Notes: generated from the sequence alone by a model not told the origin. A DNA stretch of 55,995 nucleotides from Perkinsus olseni (GCA_013115135.1 JABANP010000339.1:1-55995); one strand, 5' to 3'. Shown: positions 33,001-44,247, counted from the stretch's first letter. Program-made: numbers and translations.

Positions 33001-34335
33001 GGTACCTGTGCTCAGATCGTCGACTACCACTTGCCTGCTGGCCTAGCTTCCTCGAGGAGTTTCGTCAAGCAGTGCATTATATGCCAGATCTCTCGGGCGA
33101 AGCGCGCGTGGGTAAATCCCATGTCGCTGGGTGTCCGAAGGGAAGATAATAGTGCACCGGCAGATCTGTTCCGATGCCCGCCATACTGGCGCGTTGGAGT
33201 GGACTACTTCTGTCTCGGCATGCGCTGCAAAATCCTAACTTGCACGTGTCTCATGAGTGGCCACGTGACGATGGTTCGCAGTGATGAGGACTCCAAGAGC
33301 AGTATCAAGGCGTTGCGGCGCATCCAGCTGTTGAGAGGTGGGCTGCGAGAGATCTGCACAGATACGGCGTCCTATTTCACATGTAGTGGCTTCACTCGGT
33401 CCGTGCACAAGGAGCTCGGTGCTACCACCTTCCCTCTCAATGCTCGGTCCCCTCACGAAGGGGGAAAGTACGAGAAGATACACCACTTGGCCTCCCGGAA
33501 GCTGAGAGTTCTCTTGAGGGATTGCATGGGTAACATCGTCTCGAAGTCCGATGACGAGATCGACGAGCTGCTCCTGCGCTGTTGCCATCTGCTGAACTCG
33601 CGGCCGATAGGTAGTTTCTACTTCAACCGCGATGGTGTCAAGTCTTCCATCTCCCCCAATGTTCTGGCTTTCGGTTACGAACATTACGCGGGAGGACAGT
33701 TTGGTATGGACCCAGTGCCCTGCTCCCCAGGAAAAGACCAGCGAGCTGTGAGAGATGCGTTCGAGCACTACCACTGGCGACGGATGAAGGAGAAGTCCAT
33801 TGAAGCCTGTCGTAGTAAGTGTCCGAAAAACGCGCAGTCTCAGCAGTTCGGGGTCGGTGATACTGTGTTGGTCTATGTGCCATCGAATAGGAAGCTCGCT
33901 TTTCCCTGGAGATTGGCTCATGTGGCCGCCGTTCGCAGCAACCGCAGTGTCGACGTGGTTTATCCAATGGATCAGAGGCTGAGCACCGAGAACATCTACA
34001 ACTTGGTTAAGGTCAGCCATGAGGTCTCTGCCGACTGCGTTTCCCCCGAGGAGAGAGACTGCCGTTGGGACTGCGAAAGAGAAGATCTTGCCTTGCCCAG
34101 TCGGGCTGGCATGTGTATCGAGGTTCTGCTCAAGGTCCGTGGTAGAAGAGAGAAGGAGTGGTACTCTGCAAAGGTCTCCCGTGTCTGGTCATCCGGTCAC
34201 GTTACTGTTGAGTGGTTCGATGGTGATCCTCCGGAACGGTTATGGCTGGATGCTGAAGAGTGGAGAGTTATTGGTTGCCCATCACCTCCCGAAGTATCCA
34301 TCGAGGAGGGGCGTGATGCGTCTCTCGGCGCATAG
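29992..34335 (+). CDS. pol: LTR element pol: protease C-terminus, RT, RNase H, integrase
   Basis: An open frame of about 1,447 codons. Reverse transcriptase: LVIDFRELNK (about 30776), LLCDCRSAFYKI and catalytic FVDDLALS (31120). RNase H: RGFCDASLSGGG (31715), RRELVVLL, YCDNAACV and NGEADDLSR. Integrase: an H2C2 zinc module (HRSCVHGG...CIICQ, about 32970-33090), catalytic VGVDYF (33200), CTDTASYF (33355), and the Glu in GGKYEKIHH (33470). A C-terminal FGVGDTVLVYVPSNRK follows as in integrase tails. All catalytic acids are present and no stop interrupts it. The stop codon lies 22 nt inside the 3' LTR, so the last residues are LTR-encoded. The product copies element RNA into DNA and inserts it. 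Confidence 0.9.
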   Translation: MLSRFHLYGVCCSIAVSDCDGTLACAFRDCQLRALQCPGPLGSEDRWQVLAGRDLINSWGLVLYGTRRAFINGKCVFESNSLKEVPDSPDDVVCRVVESPSSIALASRGIASSSGLESPPSATSEQQAVLCPVASEIEDAHISSVLKALTRKEWVAIPGTKGAYHCRVRELLPCEIVDVPGLQSHVCEIRVPSIPRVPAKGRSYSKSLYSRLSPTLQEEYAALVEGYLSSKWWVETSLVVTPSPPAQIFLVPPPSQSKKSRLVIDFRELNKVLPRAGAGGESPMLFHVLGLLRTESRETTLLCDCRSAFYKIRLRNFILALESALGRYVSTRMGFGVVFGPCGLNGGLSQLVGEARVADFGGLDLLYMVLVLIFLFVDDLALSGPTLPTVMKFKVLLILLLRVGFDAQQRKVHALAVESREDELRSALQQCGIDLPVAKEGSILGVRVYYDEESLILDCDRGKRLAVVRGFVELVSSGGAFSKRLGFKAAGCLAFDPVRLHFAARACADAVRALLGRSFSRRGWSDLLDISSLNDSSRAAWECLIEWMADLCNPAALPCSHKSPVRYADAPELLIRGFCDASLSGGGFVAYVNDVKLFSEAFLWRRTERRWHSNRRELVVLLRLLQNLCDFLHYRRRIVPQGNPQGVRILIYCDNAACVAWSQDSERGSLIERSKGVERRAVSRLVSGLHDELVELRHLCKPSAAKTDHPYHGVEISHLAGTVNGEADDLSRIYDRKTSVGKSLAECLSEVAGESEESARDPSRQGSGWDKLNSDKDPLAADWDPSSLEKSDEQEVQDKCQFISERLGVSAHPDSQSLHLSALSVCHGASVADVVCLLQDATSHHEHVGPSESLADRASRYCYDVDDVLHLLWYVKAIIYILKANADKSLDALDLPPFDAVAARYAAARSCQLSDPQYSSYLDGADKLPPCGPSFISSSADLASLAPDVRDLQDRPTAVIYRSGTASGQVVLRPILPRNSACSRFRSLVIRVAHRSCVHGGADGTCAQIVDYHLPAGLASSRSFVKQCIICQISRAKRAWVNPMSLGVRREDNSAPADLFRCPPYWRVGVDYFCLGMRCKILTCTCLMSGHVTMVRSDEDSKSSIKALRRIQLLRGGLREICTDTASYFTCSGFTRSVHKELGATTFPLNARSPHEGGKYEKIHHLASRKLRVLLRDCMGNIVSKSDDEIDELLLRCCHLLNSRPIGSFYFNRDGVKSSISPNVLAFGYEHYAGGQFGMDPVPCSPGKDQRAVRDAFEHYHWRRMKEKSIEACRSKCPKNAQSQQFGVGDTVLVYVPSNRKLAFPWRLAHVAAVRSNRSVDVVYPMDQRLSTENIYNLVKVSHEVSADCVSPEERDCRWDCEREDLALPSRAGMCIEVLLKVRGRREKEWYSAKVSRVWSSGHVTVEWFDGDPPERLWLDAEEWRVIGCPSPPEVSIEEGRDASLGA
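34303..34313 (+). promoter_or_regulatory. Polypurine tract
   Basis: GAGGAGGGGCG directly precedes the 3' LTR, the expected position of the plus-strand primer. Confidence 0.6.
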
Positions 34336-34508
34336 TTGTGTTATCTTGGGCGAGCGATACTATTGTTCACATTTGATAGTCTTAATTGGTCGTCTTAGTT
34401 AAGTAATCATGCCTTAATTAAAGGACTAGTATCGCTATTATTGTAGTTGGACTTTTTAACACAGTTCACTTCGTTCCAAGTGGCATTGAGTTGTCAGAAG
34501 GAACATCA
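34314..34508 (+). repeat. 3' LTR
   Basis: 195 bp, reads as identical to the 5' LTR at 27744-27938. It provides the pol stop codon and, on the other strand, an early stop for the interrupted giant gene at 34466. Confidence 0.92.
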
Positions 34509-35785
34509 GACTTAGTAGTACTAGTGGTAGTGCTGGTCGTCGTGGTCGACGTGGTCGACGTAGTTGTCGTGGTCGTCGTGGTCGACGTAGTAGTACTAGT
34601 GGTAGTGCTGGTCGTCGTGGTCGACGTAGTAGTGCTAGTGGTAGTGCTGGTCGTCGTGGTCGACGTAGTAGTGCTAGTGGTAGTGCTGGTCGTCGTGGTC
34701 GTCGTGGTCGACGTAGTAGTACTAGTGGTCGTCGTGGTCGACGTGGTCGACGTAGTAGTACTAGTGGTCGTCGTGGTCGACGTAGTAGTACTAGTGGTCG
34801 TCGTGGTCGACGTAGTAGTGCTAGTGGTAGTGCTGGTCGTCGTGGTCGACGTAGTAGTACTAGTGGTAGTGCTGGTCGTCGTGGTCGACGTGGTCGACGT
34901 AGTTGTCGTGGTCGTCGTGGTCGACGTAGTAGTACTAGTGGTCGTCGTGGTCGACGTAGTAGTACTAGTGGTCGTCGTGGTCGACGTGGTCGACGTAGTA
35001 GTACTAGTGGTTGTTGTGGTCGACGTAGTAGTACTAGTGGTTGTTGTGGTTGATGTAGTAGTGCTAGTGGTCGTCGTGGTCGACGTAGTAGTACTAGTGG
35101 TAGTGCTGGTCGTCGTGGTCGACGTAGTAGTGCTAGTGCTAGTGCTGGCCGTCGTGGTCGACGTGGTCGACGTAGTTGTCGTGGTCGACGTAGTAGTACT
35201 AGTGGTAGTGCTGGTCGTCGTGGTCGACGTAGTTGTCGTGGTCGACGTAGTTGTCGTGGTCGACGTAGTTGTCGTGGTCGACGTAGTTGTCGTGGTCGAC
35301 GTGGTCGACGTAGTAGTACTAGTGGTAGTGCTGGTCGTCGTGGTCGACTTAGTAGTACTAGTGGTAGTGCTGGTCGTCGTGGTCGACGTGGTCGACGTGG
35401 TCGACGTAGCTGTCGTGGTCGTCGTGGTCGACGTAGTAGTACTAGTGGTAGTGCTGGTCGTCGTGGTCGACGTGGTCGACGTAGTTGTCGTGGTCGTCGT
35501 GGTCGACGTAGTAGTACTAGTGGTAGTGCTGGTCGTCGTGGTCGACGTGGTCGACGTAGTTGTCGTGGTCGTCGTGGTCGACGTAGTAGTACTAGTGGTC
35601 GTCGTGGTCGACGTAGTAGTACTAGTGGTCGTCGTGGTCGACGTAGTAGTACTAGTGGTCGTCGTGGTCGACGTAGTAGTACTAGTGGTCGTCGTGGTCG
35701 ACGTAGTAGTACTAGTGGTAGTGCTGGTCGTCGTGGTCGACGTAGTAGTACTAGTGGTAGTGCTGGTCGTCGTGGTCGACGTAGT
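34509..35785. repeat. 39-bp minisatellite, distal block right of the LTR element
   Basis: Same unit family as 26015-27743, with a GTCGACTTAGTAG variant at the insertion point and again near 35345. Some units have shrunk to 24-30 bp, always in steps of three. Confidence 0.9.
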
Positions 35786-38700
35786 ACTACCAGTGGTAGT
35801 GGTAGAAGTCTTCGTTGTCGTAGTACTACCAGTGGTAGTTGTAGAAGTCTTAGTCGTCGAACTGCTACCAGTGGTAGTTGTAGAAGTCTTAGTCGTCGAA
35901 CTGCTACCAGTGGTAGTGGTAGAAGTCTTCGTCGTCGAACTGCTACCAGTGGTAGTGGTAGAAGTCTTCGTAGTCGAACTGCTACCAGTGGTAGTGGTAG
36001 AAGTCTTCGTCGTCGAACTGCTACCAGTGGTAGTAGTAGAAGTCTTCGTCGTCGAACTGCTACCAGTGGTCGTCGTCGAACTGCTACCAGTGGTAGTGGT
36101 AGAAGTCTTCGTCGTCGAACTGCTACCAGTGGTCGTCGTCGTAGTACTAGTGGTAGTGGTAGAAGTCTTCGTCGTCGAACTGCTACCAGTGGTAGTGGTA
36201 GAAGTCTTCGTCGTTGAACTGCTACCAGTGGTTGTGGTAGAAGTCTTCGTCGTTGAACTGCTACCAGTGGTAGTGGTAGAAGTCTTCGTCGTTGAACTGC
36301 TACCAGTGGTCGTCGTCGTAGTACTAGTGGTAGTGGTAGAAGTCTTCGTCGTCGAACTGCTACCAGTGGTAGTGGTAGAAGTCTTCGTCGTTGAACTGCT
36401 ACTAGTGGTAGAACTGCTACCAGTGGTAGTGGTAGAAGTCTTCGTCGTCGAACTGCTACCAGTGGTAGAACTGCTACCAGTGGTAGTGGTAGAAGTCTTC
36501 GTCGTCGAACTGCTACCAGTGGTAGTTGTAGAAGTCTTCGTCGTCGAACTGCTACCAGTGGTAGTGGTAGAAGTCTTCGTCGTCGAACTGCTACCAGCGG
36601 TAGTGGTAGAAGTCTTCGTCGTCGAACTGCTACCAGTGGTAGTGGTAGAAGTCTTCGTCGTTGAACTGCTACCAGTGGTAGTGGTAGAAGTCTTCGTCGT
36701 TGAACTGCTACCAGTGGTAGTGGTAGAAGTCTTCGTCGTCGAACTGCTACCAGTGGTAGTGGTAGAAGTCTTCGTCGTCGAACTGCTACCAGTGGTAGTG
36801 GTAGAAGTCTTCGTCGTCGAACTGCTACCAGTGGTAGTGGTAGAAGTCTTCGTCGTCGAACTGCTACCAGTGGTAGTGGTAGAAGTCTTCGTCGTCGAAC
36901 TGCTACCAGTGGTAGTGGTAGAAGTCTTCGTCGTTGAACTGCTACCAGTGGTAGTGGTAGAAGTCTTCGTCGTTGAACTGCTACCAGTGGTAGTGGTAGA
37001 AGTCTTCGTCGTTGAACTGCTACCAGTGGTAGTGGTAGAAGTCTTCGTCGTTGAACTGCTACCAGTGGTAGTGGTAGAAGTCTTCGTCGTTGAACTGCTA
37101 CCAGTGATAGTGGTAGAAGTCTTCGTCGTTGAACTGCTACCAGTGGTTGTGGTAGAAGTCTTTGTCGTCGTACTGCTACCAGTGGTAGTGGTAGAAGTCT
37201 TCGTCGTCGAACTGCTACCAGTGGTAGTGGTAGAAGTCTTCGTCGTCGAACTGCTACCAGTAGTGGTCGTTGTCGAACTGCTACCAGTGGTAGTGGTAGA
37301 AGTCTTCGTCGTCGAACTGCTACCAGTGGTAGTGGTAGAAGTCTTCGTCGTTGAACTGCTACCAGTGGTCGTCGTCGTAGTACTAGTGGTAGTGGTAGAA
37401 GTCTTTGTCGTCGAACTGCTACCAGTGGTAGTGGTAGAAGTCTTCGTCGTTGAACTGCTACCAGTGGTCGTCGTCGTAGTACTACCAGTGGTAGTGGTAG
37501 AAGTCTTCGTCGTTGAACTGCTACCAGTGGTAGTGGTAGAAGTCTTCGTCGTCGAACTGCTACCAGTGGTAGTGGTAGAAGTCTTCGTCGTCGAACTGCT
37601 ACCAGTAGTGGTCGTTGTCGAAGTCTTCGTCGTTGAACTGCTACCAGTGGTCGTCGTCGTAGTACTACCAGTGGTAGTGGTAGAAGTCTTCGTCGTTGAA
37701 CTGCTACCAGTGGTAGTGGTAGAAGTCTTCGTCGTTGAACTGCTACCAGTGGTAGTGGTAGAAGTCTTCGTCGTTGAACTGCTACCAGTGGTAGTGGTAG
37801 AAGTCTTCGTCGTCGAACTGCTACCAGTGGTAGTGGTAGAAGTCTTCGTCGTCGAACTGCTACCAGTGGTAGTGGTAGAAGTCTTCGTCGTCGAACTGCT
37901 ACCAGTAGTGGTCGTTGTCGAACTGCTACCAGTGGTAGTGGTAGAAGTCTTCGTCGTCGAACTGCTACCAGTGGTAGTGGTAGAAGTCTTCGTCGTTGAA
38001 CTGCTACCAGTGGTCGTCGTCGTAGTACTAGTGGTAGTGGTAGAAGTCTTTGTCGTCGAACTGCTACCAGTGGCAGTGGTAGAAGTCTTCGTCGTTGAAC
38101 TGCTACCAGTGGTAGTGGTAGAAGTCTTCGTCGTTGAACTGCTACCAGTGGTTGTGGTAGAAGTCTTCGTCGTTGAACTGCTACCAGTGGTCGTCGTCGT
38201 AGTACTACCAGTGGTAGTGGTAGAAGTCTTCGTCGTTGAACTGCTACCAGTGGTAGTGGTAGAAGTCTTCGTCGTCGAACTGCTACCAGTAGTGGTCGTT
38301 GTCGATCTGCTACCAGTGGTAGTGGTAGAAGTCTTCGTCGTCGAACTGCTACCAGTAGTGGTCGTTGTCGATCTGCTACCAGTGGTAGTGGTAGAAGTCT
38401 TCGTCGTCGAACTGCTACCAGTGGTAGTTGTAGAAGTCTTCGTCGTTGAACTGCTACCAGTGGTCGTCGTCGTAGTACTACCAGTGGTAGTGGTAGAAGT
38501 CTTCGTCGTTGAACTGCTACCAGTGGTAGTGGTAGAAGTCTTCGTCGTTGAACTGCTACCAGTGGTAGTGGTAGAAGTCTTCGTCGTTGAACTGCTACCA
38601 GTGGTAGTGGTAGAAGTCTTCGTCGTCGAACTGCTACCAGTGGTAGTGGTAGAAGTCTTCGTCGTCGAACTGCTACCAGTGGTAGTGGTAGAAGTCTTCG

Positions 38701-41700
38701 TCGTCGAACTGCTACCAGTAGTGGTCGTTGTCGAACTGCTACCAGTGGTAGTGGTAGAAGTCTTCGTCGTCGAACTGCTACCAGTGGTAGTGGTAGAAGT
38801 CTTCGTCGTTGAACTGCTACCAGTGGTCGTCGTCGTAGTACTAGTGGTAGTGGTAGAAGTCTTTGTCGTCGAACTGCTACCAGTGGTAGGGGTAGAAGTC
38901 TTCGTCGTTGAACTGCTACCAGTGGTCGTCGTCGTAGTACTACCAGTGGTAGTGGTAGAAGTCTTCGTCGTTGAACTGCTACCAGTGGTCGTCGTCGTAG
39001 TACTACCAGTGGTAGTGGTAGAAGTCTTCGTCGTTGAACTGCTACCAGTGGTAGTGGTAGAAGTCTTCGTCGTCGAACTGCTACCAGTGGTAGTGGTAGA
39101 AGTCTTCGTCGTCGAACTGCTACCAGTAGTGGTCGTTGTCGAAGTCTTCGTCGTTGAACTGCTACCAGTGGTCGTCGTCGTAGTACTACCAGTGGTAGTG
39201 GTAGAAGTCTTCGTCGTCGAACTGCTACCAGTGGTAGTGGTAGAAGTCTTCGTCGTCGAACTGCTACCAGTGGTAGTGGTAGAAGTCTTCGTCGTTGAAC
39301 TGCTACCAGTGGTAGTGGTAGAAGTCTTCGTCGTTGAACTGCTACCAGTGGTAGTGGTAGAAGTCTTCGTCGTTGAACTGCTACCAGTGGTAGTGGTAGA
39401 AGTCTTCGTCGTTGAACTGCTACCAGTGGTAGTGGTAGAAGTCTTCGTCGTTGAACTGCTACCAGTGGTAGTGGTAGAAGTCTTCGTCGTTGAACTGCTA
39501 CCAGTGGTTGTGGTAGAAGTCTTTGTCGTCGTACTGCTACCAGTGGTAGTGGTAGAAGTCTTCGTCGTCGAACTGCTACCAGTGGTAGTCGAACTGCTAC
39601 CAGTGGTAGTTGTAGAAGTCTTCGTCGTCGAACTGCTACCAGTGGTAGTTGTAGAAGTCTTCGTCGTCGAACTGCTACCAGTGGTAGTTGTAGAAGTCTT
39701 CGTCGTCGAACTGCTACCAGTGGTAGCGGTAGAAGTCTTCGTCGTCGAACTGCTACCAGTGGTAGTGGTAGAAGTCTTCGTCGTCGAACTGCTACCAGTG
39801 GTAGTTGTAGAAGTCTTCGTCGTCGAACTGCTACCAGTTGTAGTGGTAGAAGTCTTCGTCGTCGAACTGCTACCAGCGGTAGTGGTAGAAGTCTTCGTCG
39901 TCGAACTGCTACCAGTGGTAGTGGTAGAAGTCTTCGTCGTTGAACTGCTACCAGTGGTAGTGGTAGAAGTCTTCGTCGTTGAACTGCTACCAGTGGTAGT
40001 GGTAGAAGTCTTCGTCGTTGAACTGCTACCAGTGGTAGTGGTAGAAGTCTTCGTCGTCGAACTGCTACCAGTGGTAGTGGTAGAAGTCTTTGTCGTCGAA
40101 CTGCTACCAGTGGTAGTGGTAGAAGTCTTCGTCGTTGAACTGCTACCAGTGGTCGTCGTCGTAGTACTACCAGTGGTAGTGGTAGAAGTCTTCGTCGTTG
40201 AACTGCTACCAGTGGTAGTGGTAGAAGTCTTCGTCGTCGAACTGCTACCAGTGGTAGTGGTAGAAGTCTTCGTCGTCGAACTGCTACCAGTAGTGGTCGT
40301 TGTCGAAGTCTTCGTCGTTGAACTGCTACCAGTGGTCGTCGTCGTAGTACTACCAGTGGTAGTGGTAGAAGTCTTCGTCGTTGAACTGCTACCAGTGGTA
40401 GTGGTAGAAGTCTTCGTCGTTGAACTGCTACCAGTGGTAGTGGTAGAAGTCTTCGTCGTTGAACTGCTACCAGTGGTAGTGGTAGAAGTCTTCGTCGTCG
40501 AACTGCTACCAGTGGTAGTGGTAGAAGTCTTCGTCGTCGAACTGCTACCAGTGGTAGTGGTAGAAGTCTTCGTCGTCGAACTGCTACCAGTAGTGGTCGT
40601 TGTCGAACTGCTACCAGTGGTAGTGGTAGAAGTCTTCGTCGTCGAACTGCTACCAGTAGTGGTCGTTGTCGAACTGCTACCAGTGGTAGTGGTAGAAGTC
40701 TTCGTCGTCGAACTGCTACCAGTGGTAGTGGTAGAAGTCTTCGTCGTTGAACTGCTACCAGTGGTCGTCGTCGTAGTACTAGTGGTAGTGGTAGAAGTCT
40801 TTGTCGTCGAACTGCTACCAGTGGCAGTGGTAGAAGTCTTCGTCGTTGAACTGCTACCAGTGGTAGTGGTAGAAGTCTTTGTCGTCGAACTGCTACCAGT
40901 GGTAGGGGTAGAAGTCTTCGTCGTTGAACTGCTACCAGTGGTCGTCGTCGTAGTACTGCTACCAGTGGTAGTGGTAGAAGTCTTCGTCGTTGAACTGCTA
41001 CCAGTGGTCGTCGTCGAACTGCTACCAGTGGTAGTGGTAGAAGTCTTCGTCGTCGAACTGCTACCAGTGGTAGTGGTAGAAGTCTTCGTCGTCGAACTGC
41101 TACCAGTGGTAGTGGTAGAAGTCTTCGTCGTCGAACTGCTACCAGTGGTAGTGGTAGAAGTCTTCGTCGTCGAACTGCTACCAGTGGTCGTCGTCGTAGT
41201 ACTACCAGTGGTAGTGGTAGAAGTCTTCGTCGTCGAACTGCTACCAGTGGTAGTGGTAGAAGTCTTCGTCGTCGAACTGCTACCAGTGGTAGTGGTAGAA
41301 GTCTTCGTCGTCGAACTGCTACCAGTGGTAGTGGTAGAAGTCTTCGTCGTCGAACTGCTACCAGTGGTAGTGGTAGAAGTCTTCGTCGTCGAACTGCTAC
41401 CAGTGGTAGTGGTAGAAGTCTTCGTCGTCGAACTGCTACCAGTGGTAGTGGTAGAAGTCTTCGTCGTCGAACTGCTACCAGTGGTAGTGGTAGAAGTCTT
41501 CGTCGTCGAACTGCTACCAGTGGTTGTGGTAGAAGTCTTTGTCGTCGTACTGCTACCAGTGGTAGTGGTAGAAGTCTTCGTCGTCGAACTGCTACCAGTG
41601 GTAGTCGAACTGCTACCAGTGGTAGTCGAACTGCTACCAGTGGTAGTCGAACTGCTACCAGTGGTAGTTGTAGAAGTCTTCGTCGTCGAACTGCTACCAG

Positions 41701-42622
41701 TGGTAGTTGTAGAAGTCTTCGTCGTCGAACTACTACCAGTGGTAGTGGTAGAAGTCTTCGTCGTCGAACTGCTACCAGTGGTAGTGGTAGAAGTCTTCGT
41801 CGTCGAACTACTACCAGTGGTAGTGGTAGAAGTCTTCGTCGTCGAACTGCTACCAGTGGTAGTGGTCGAAGTCTTCGTCGTCGAACTGCTACCAGTGGTA
41901 GTGGTAGACGTCTTCGTCGTCAAACTGCTACCAGTGGTAGTGGTAGACGTCTTAGTCGTCGAACTGCTACCAGTGGTAGTGGTAGAAGTCTTCGTCGCTG
42001 AACTGCTACCAGTGGTAGTGGTAGAAGTCTTCGTCGTCGAACTGCTACCAGTGCTAGTGGTAGAAGTCTTCGTCGTCGAACTGCTACCAGTGGTAGTGGT
42101 AGAAGTCTTCGTCGTCGAACTGCTACCAGTGGTAGTGGTAGAAGTCTTCGTCGTCGAACTGCTACCAGTGCTAGTGGTAGAAGTCTTCGTCGTCGAACTG
42201 CTACCAGTGGTAGTGGTAGAAGTCTTCGTCGTCGAACTGCTACCAGTGGTAGTGGTAGAAGTCTTCGTCGTTGAACTGCTACCAGTGGTAGTGGTAGAAG
42301 TCTTCGTCGTTGAACTGCTACCAGTGGTAGTTGTAGAAGTCTTCGTCGTCGAGCTGCTACCAGTGATAATGGTAGAAGTCTTCGTCGTCGAGCTGCTACC
42401 AGTGGTAGTTGTAGAAGTCTTCGTCGTCGAACTGCTACCAGTGGTAGTGGTAGAAGTCTTAGTCGTCGAACTGCTACCAGTGGTAGTGGTAGAAGTCTTC
42501 GTCGCTGAACTGCTACCAGTGGTCGTCGTAGAAGTACTACCAGTGGTAGTGGTAGAAGTCTTCGTCGTCGAACTACTACCAGTGGTAGTGGTAGAAGTCT
42601 TCGTCGTCGAGCTGCTACCAGC
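35786..42622. repeat. 39-bp minisatellite, proximal GSSSTTKTSTTTT block
   Basis: About 170 units of a second 39-bp repeat encoding 13 residues on the minus strand. Shorter inserts (GSTTTTTT, or GSSSTT without the Lys half) recur in the same order at several places, for example around 37260-37400, 37600-37700, 38690-38850 and 40560-40790. This points to duplication of blocks of many units. Silent variation such as TCA/TCG in the Ser codon makes sub-families of units. Confidence 0.92.
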
Positions 42623-42940
42623 GATCAATTCATCCACCAACAACCGCTTACCCTCATTAGAGTGATTCATCATACCATCGGTCCGTGACGATGAATTAAA
42701 ATCAGTTGAAAAAGCCCGATACGAAACACACCCCCCATCCACGCCGTAGTCACCATCATTATCATAGCTAAAGGTTGTGGTCGCGATAGTAGCACGAGGT
42801 TCGCAGTCACTGTGCATGAGCTGGGCCTCACCACCGTCGTCGTTGTAGATGAGCTGGACAGCTCCTTCCGTTAAAATAAACTTCTCTGTGACAAACAAGT
42901 AAAGTATGAAAGAGATGACGATGTTGAAAGCTATTACCAT

Positions 42941-44247
42941 CGTTAAGGAAAGAAAATGATAACTAAGTGAGCACGAACATTAACGAGAATCTTTCAAGTC
43001 TGACATGGATCAACCTCGACTGATGGTACCCAGGACGCGCTAGCTTCCATCGAAGTACAACACGATAGTAGCAGTTGAAGCACTAAAGACGGGGGGACAC
43101 TAGCGCGCAATGGCACACAAGTCAAGTAACAGTTATGTATTAGTGCTATGCAATTAGAAGGGACAATCTCATCAACACAACAGTGAAGCTAGAGAACTAC
43201 TGGTGGTGGCGTGATCAGCCATGATCGCACTCAACTGGATTTGGTGGAAACTACGCCGTCTTATTGGCAGTAGAGAGTGGCGAGCTAGCAGAGTCAATCT
43301 TCTTCCGTTTGGGATGTGAAATGCTCCGGTGGTGGTTGTTGGTGGTACTGCTGGTTAAACCAGAAAGTCAGCATCGATTCTATTCTATCGGGTCACCGAA
43401 TTCATTGAACGACCCCTGAGTCTCTCGTGTGTGACCGTCCCTGTGTTCGGTGTCCATCCTGCCCACATATTTGCTCAATGTCAAGTTAGTTTCCACTGGA
43501 AGGGAGAGCTCAACTCTTGTTGCACCACTTCGTCGTGCGGTATCGATCGACCTCTGGAGAACAGCTTCGTACTTCGTAGGGTGTCGCTCATTTTCGTCCT
43601 CGCCTCTCATCGGTTCCTTTGAACCTTTACGACTATCGCTCGTTCTTCGTATTCACCTACCAAAAACGACTGTCTGTACGTACTTCACTCGGCCGTTCTA
43701 AGAGCATGATTGTTCCCAGAGCTCCTCCGGACATCGATTCATCATCCACGTCTAGCTCAGCCCCGTGGTATCGTTTCAGGATACTGAATTGCCGTTGGCC
43801 ACCGTTGATGAGCTTTACTCACGGTTACCATCAACAGCTGATCCGGTGGAAAGGAAGTCATTTACCGCACAACACGATTTGCTGCAAAACGCGAAGTCTT
43901 TAAGTCCGGCGCTGCTAGAGCATGCTCTGTTGACGATCTCGTCCTCTCACGATCAAAGATGACAAGTCCTCGGCCGCAGGCGAGCGAAGGATACAAGTAC
44001 CCGCTGAAAACTAATAGTAGTGAAGAAGGCTAAAAGAACTTATAGGAGGCAATAGATAGTGAAGAGGGCGAAAAGTAGGATGAATACCAGGAGTATTGAA
44101 GTAGATGGAATGCAGGACATTGGTGAAAATCAGGACATAACCTGTCTACAAATAGTCAGAAAGAGCGATCAGTGATGGACGTTCAGTGAATCACTAGCTT
44201 TCATCAATGCCGGGCAGCCCCGGCAGCTGCTCCCTTCTGAGTTCACA
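42941..44247. other. Upstream region of the giant gene, possible exon on plus strand
   Basis: Probably holds the promoter of the giant gene; no clear TATA or initiator motif is recognised. A plus-strand frame at 43770-43962 looks protein-like (SFQDTELPLATVDELYSRLP and on, ending in a TGA), and a preceding Ser-rich frame at 43706-43770 is offset by one. A minus-strand frame at 43380-43610 is also possible. None matches a family I know. Confidence 0.25.

Larger units (their letters stand above)
27744..34508 (+). mobile_element. LTR retrotransposon with identical 195-bp LTRs
   Basis: A complete 6,765-bp element: LTR, primer-binding site, gag, protease, RT-RNase H-integrase, polypurine tract, LTR. 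The flanking direct repeat is GAC (27741-27743 and 34509-34511). It sits inside the giant repeat gene in opposite orientation. Identical LTRs indicate a very recent insertion. The integrase has the NARSPHEGGKYEKI and LLNSRPIG pattern reminiscent of BEL/Pao, while the RT has LVIDFRELN as in Ty3/gypsy. I leave the clade open. Confidence 0.92.
26015..42940 (-). pseudogene. Giant Ser/Thr-rich repeat secreted or surface protein, split by LTR element
   Basis: The gene starts at ATG 42940. A hydrophobic leader (residues 3-17, then a charged segment) suggests a signal peptide or anchor. About 80 unique residues, rich in Asp and Gly, follow. The rest is tandem 13-residue repeats, first GSSSTTKTSTTTT (about 42620-35786), then a Thr/Ser-only version (35785-34509 and 27743-26015). 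The LTR retrotransposon at 27744-34508 interrupts it. Without the element and one copy of the GAC duplication, the frame is continuous for 3,386 codons to the TAG at 26015. As it stands, translation would run into the LTR and stop at 34466 (2,824 residues). The composition resembles densely O-glycosylated mucin-like proteins. It has no membrane segment or anchor at the visible C-terminus. The repeat is so regular that the opposite strand is also open, so strand choice rests on the leader and unique N-terminus. Confidence 0.7.

Noticed and set aside
27938..34335. Envelope gene after pol
   Set aside because: The polypurine tract and LTR follow pol directly. There is no room for a further gene.
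26015..42622. CRISPR-like array
   Set aside because: The repeats are contiguous, 39-bp, codon-phased and have no unique spacers. The sequence is eukaryotic.
34491..42665. A 2,700-codon Val-rich open frame on the plus strand
   Set aside because: It is the complement of the Ser/Thr repeat. The 39-bp unit has no stop on several frames. The minus strand has a real start, hydrophobic leader and unique domain; the plus-strand frame begins in the LTR and has none.
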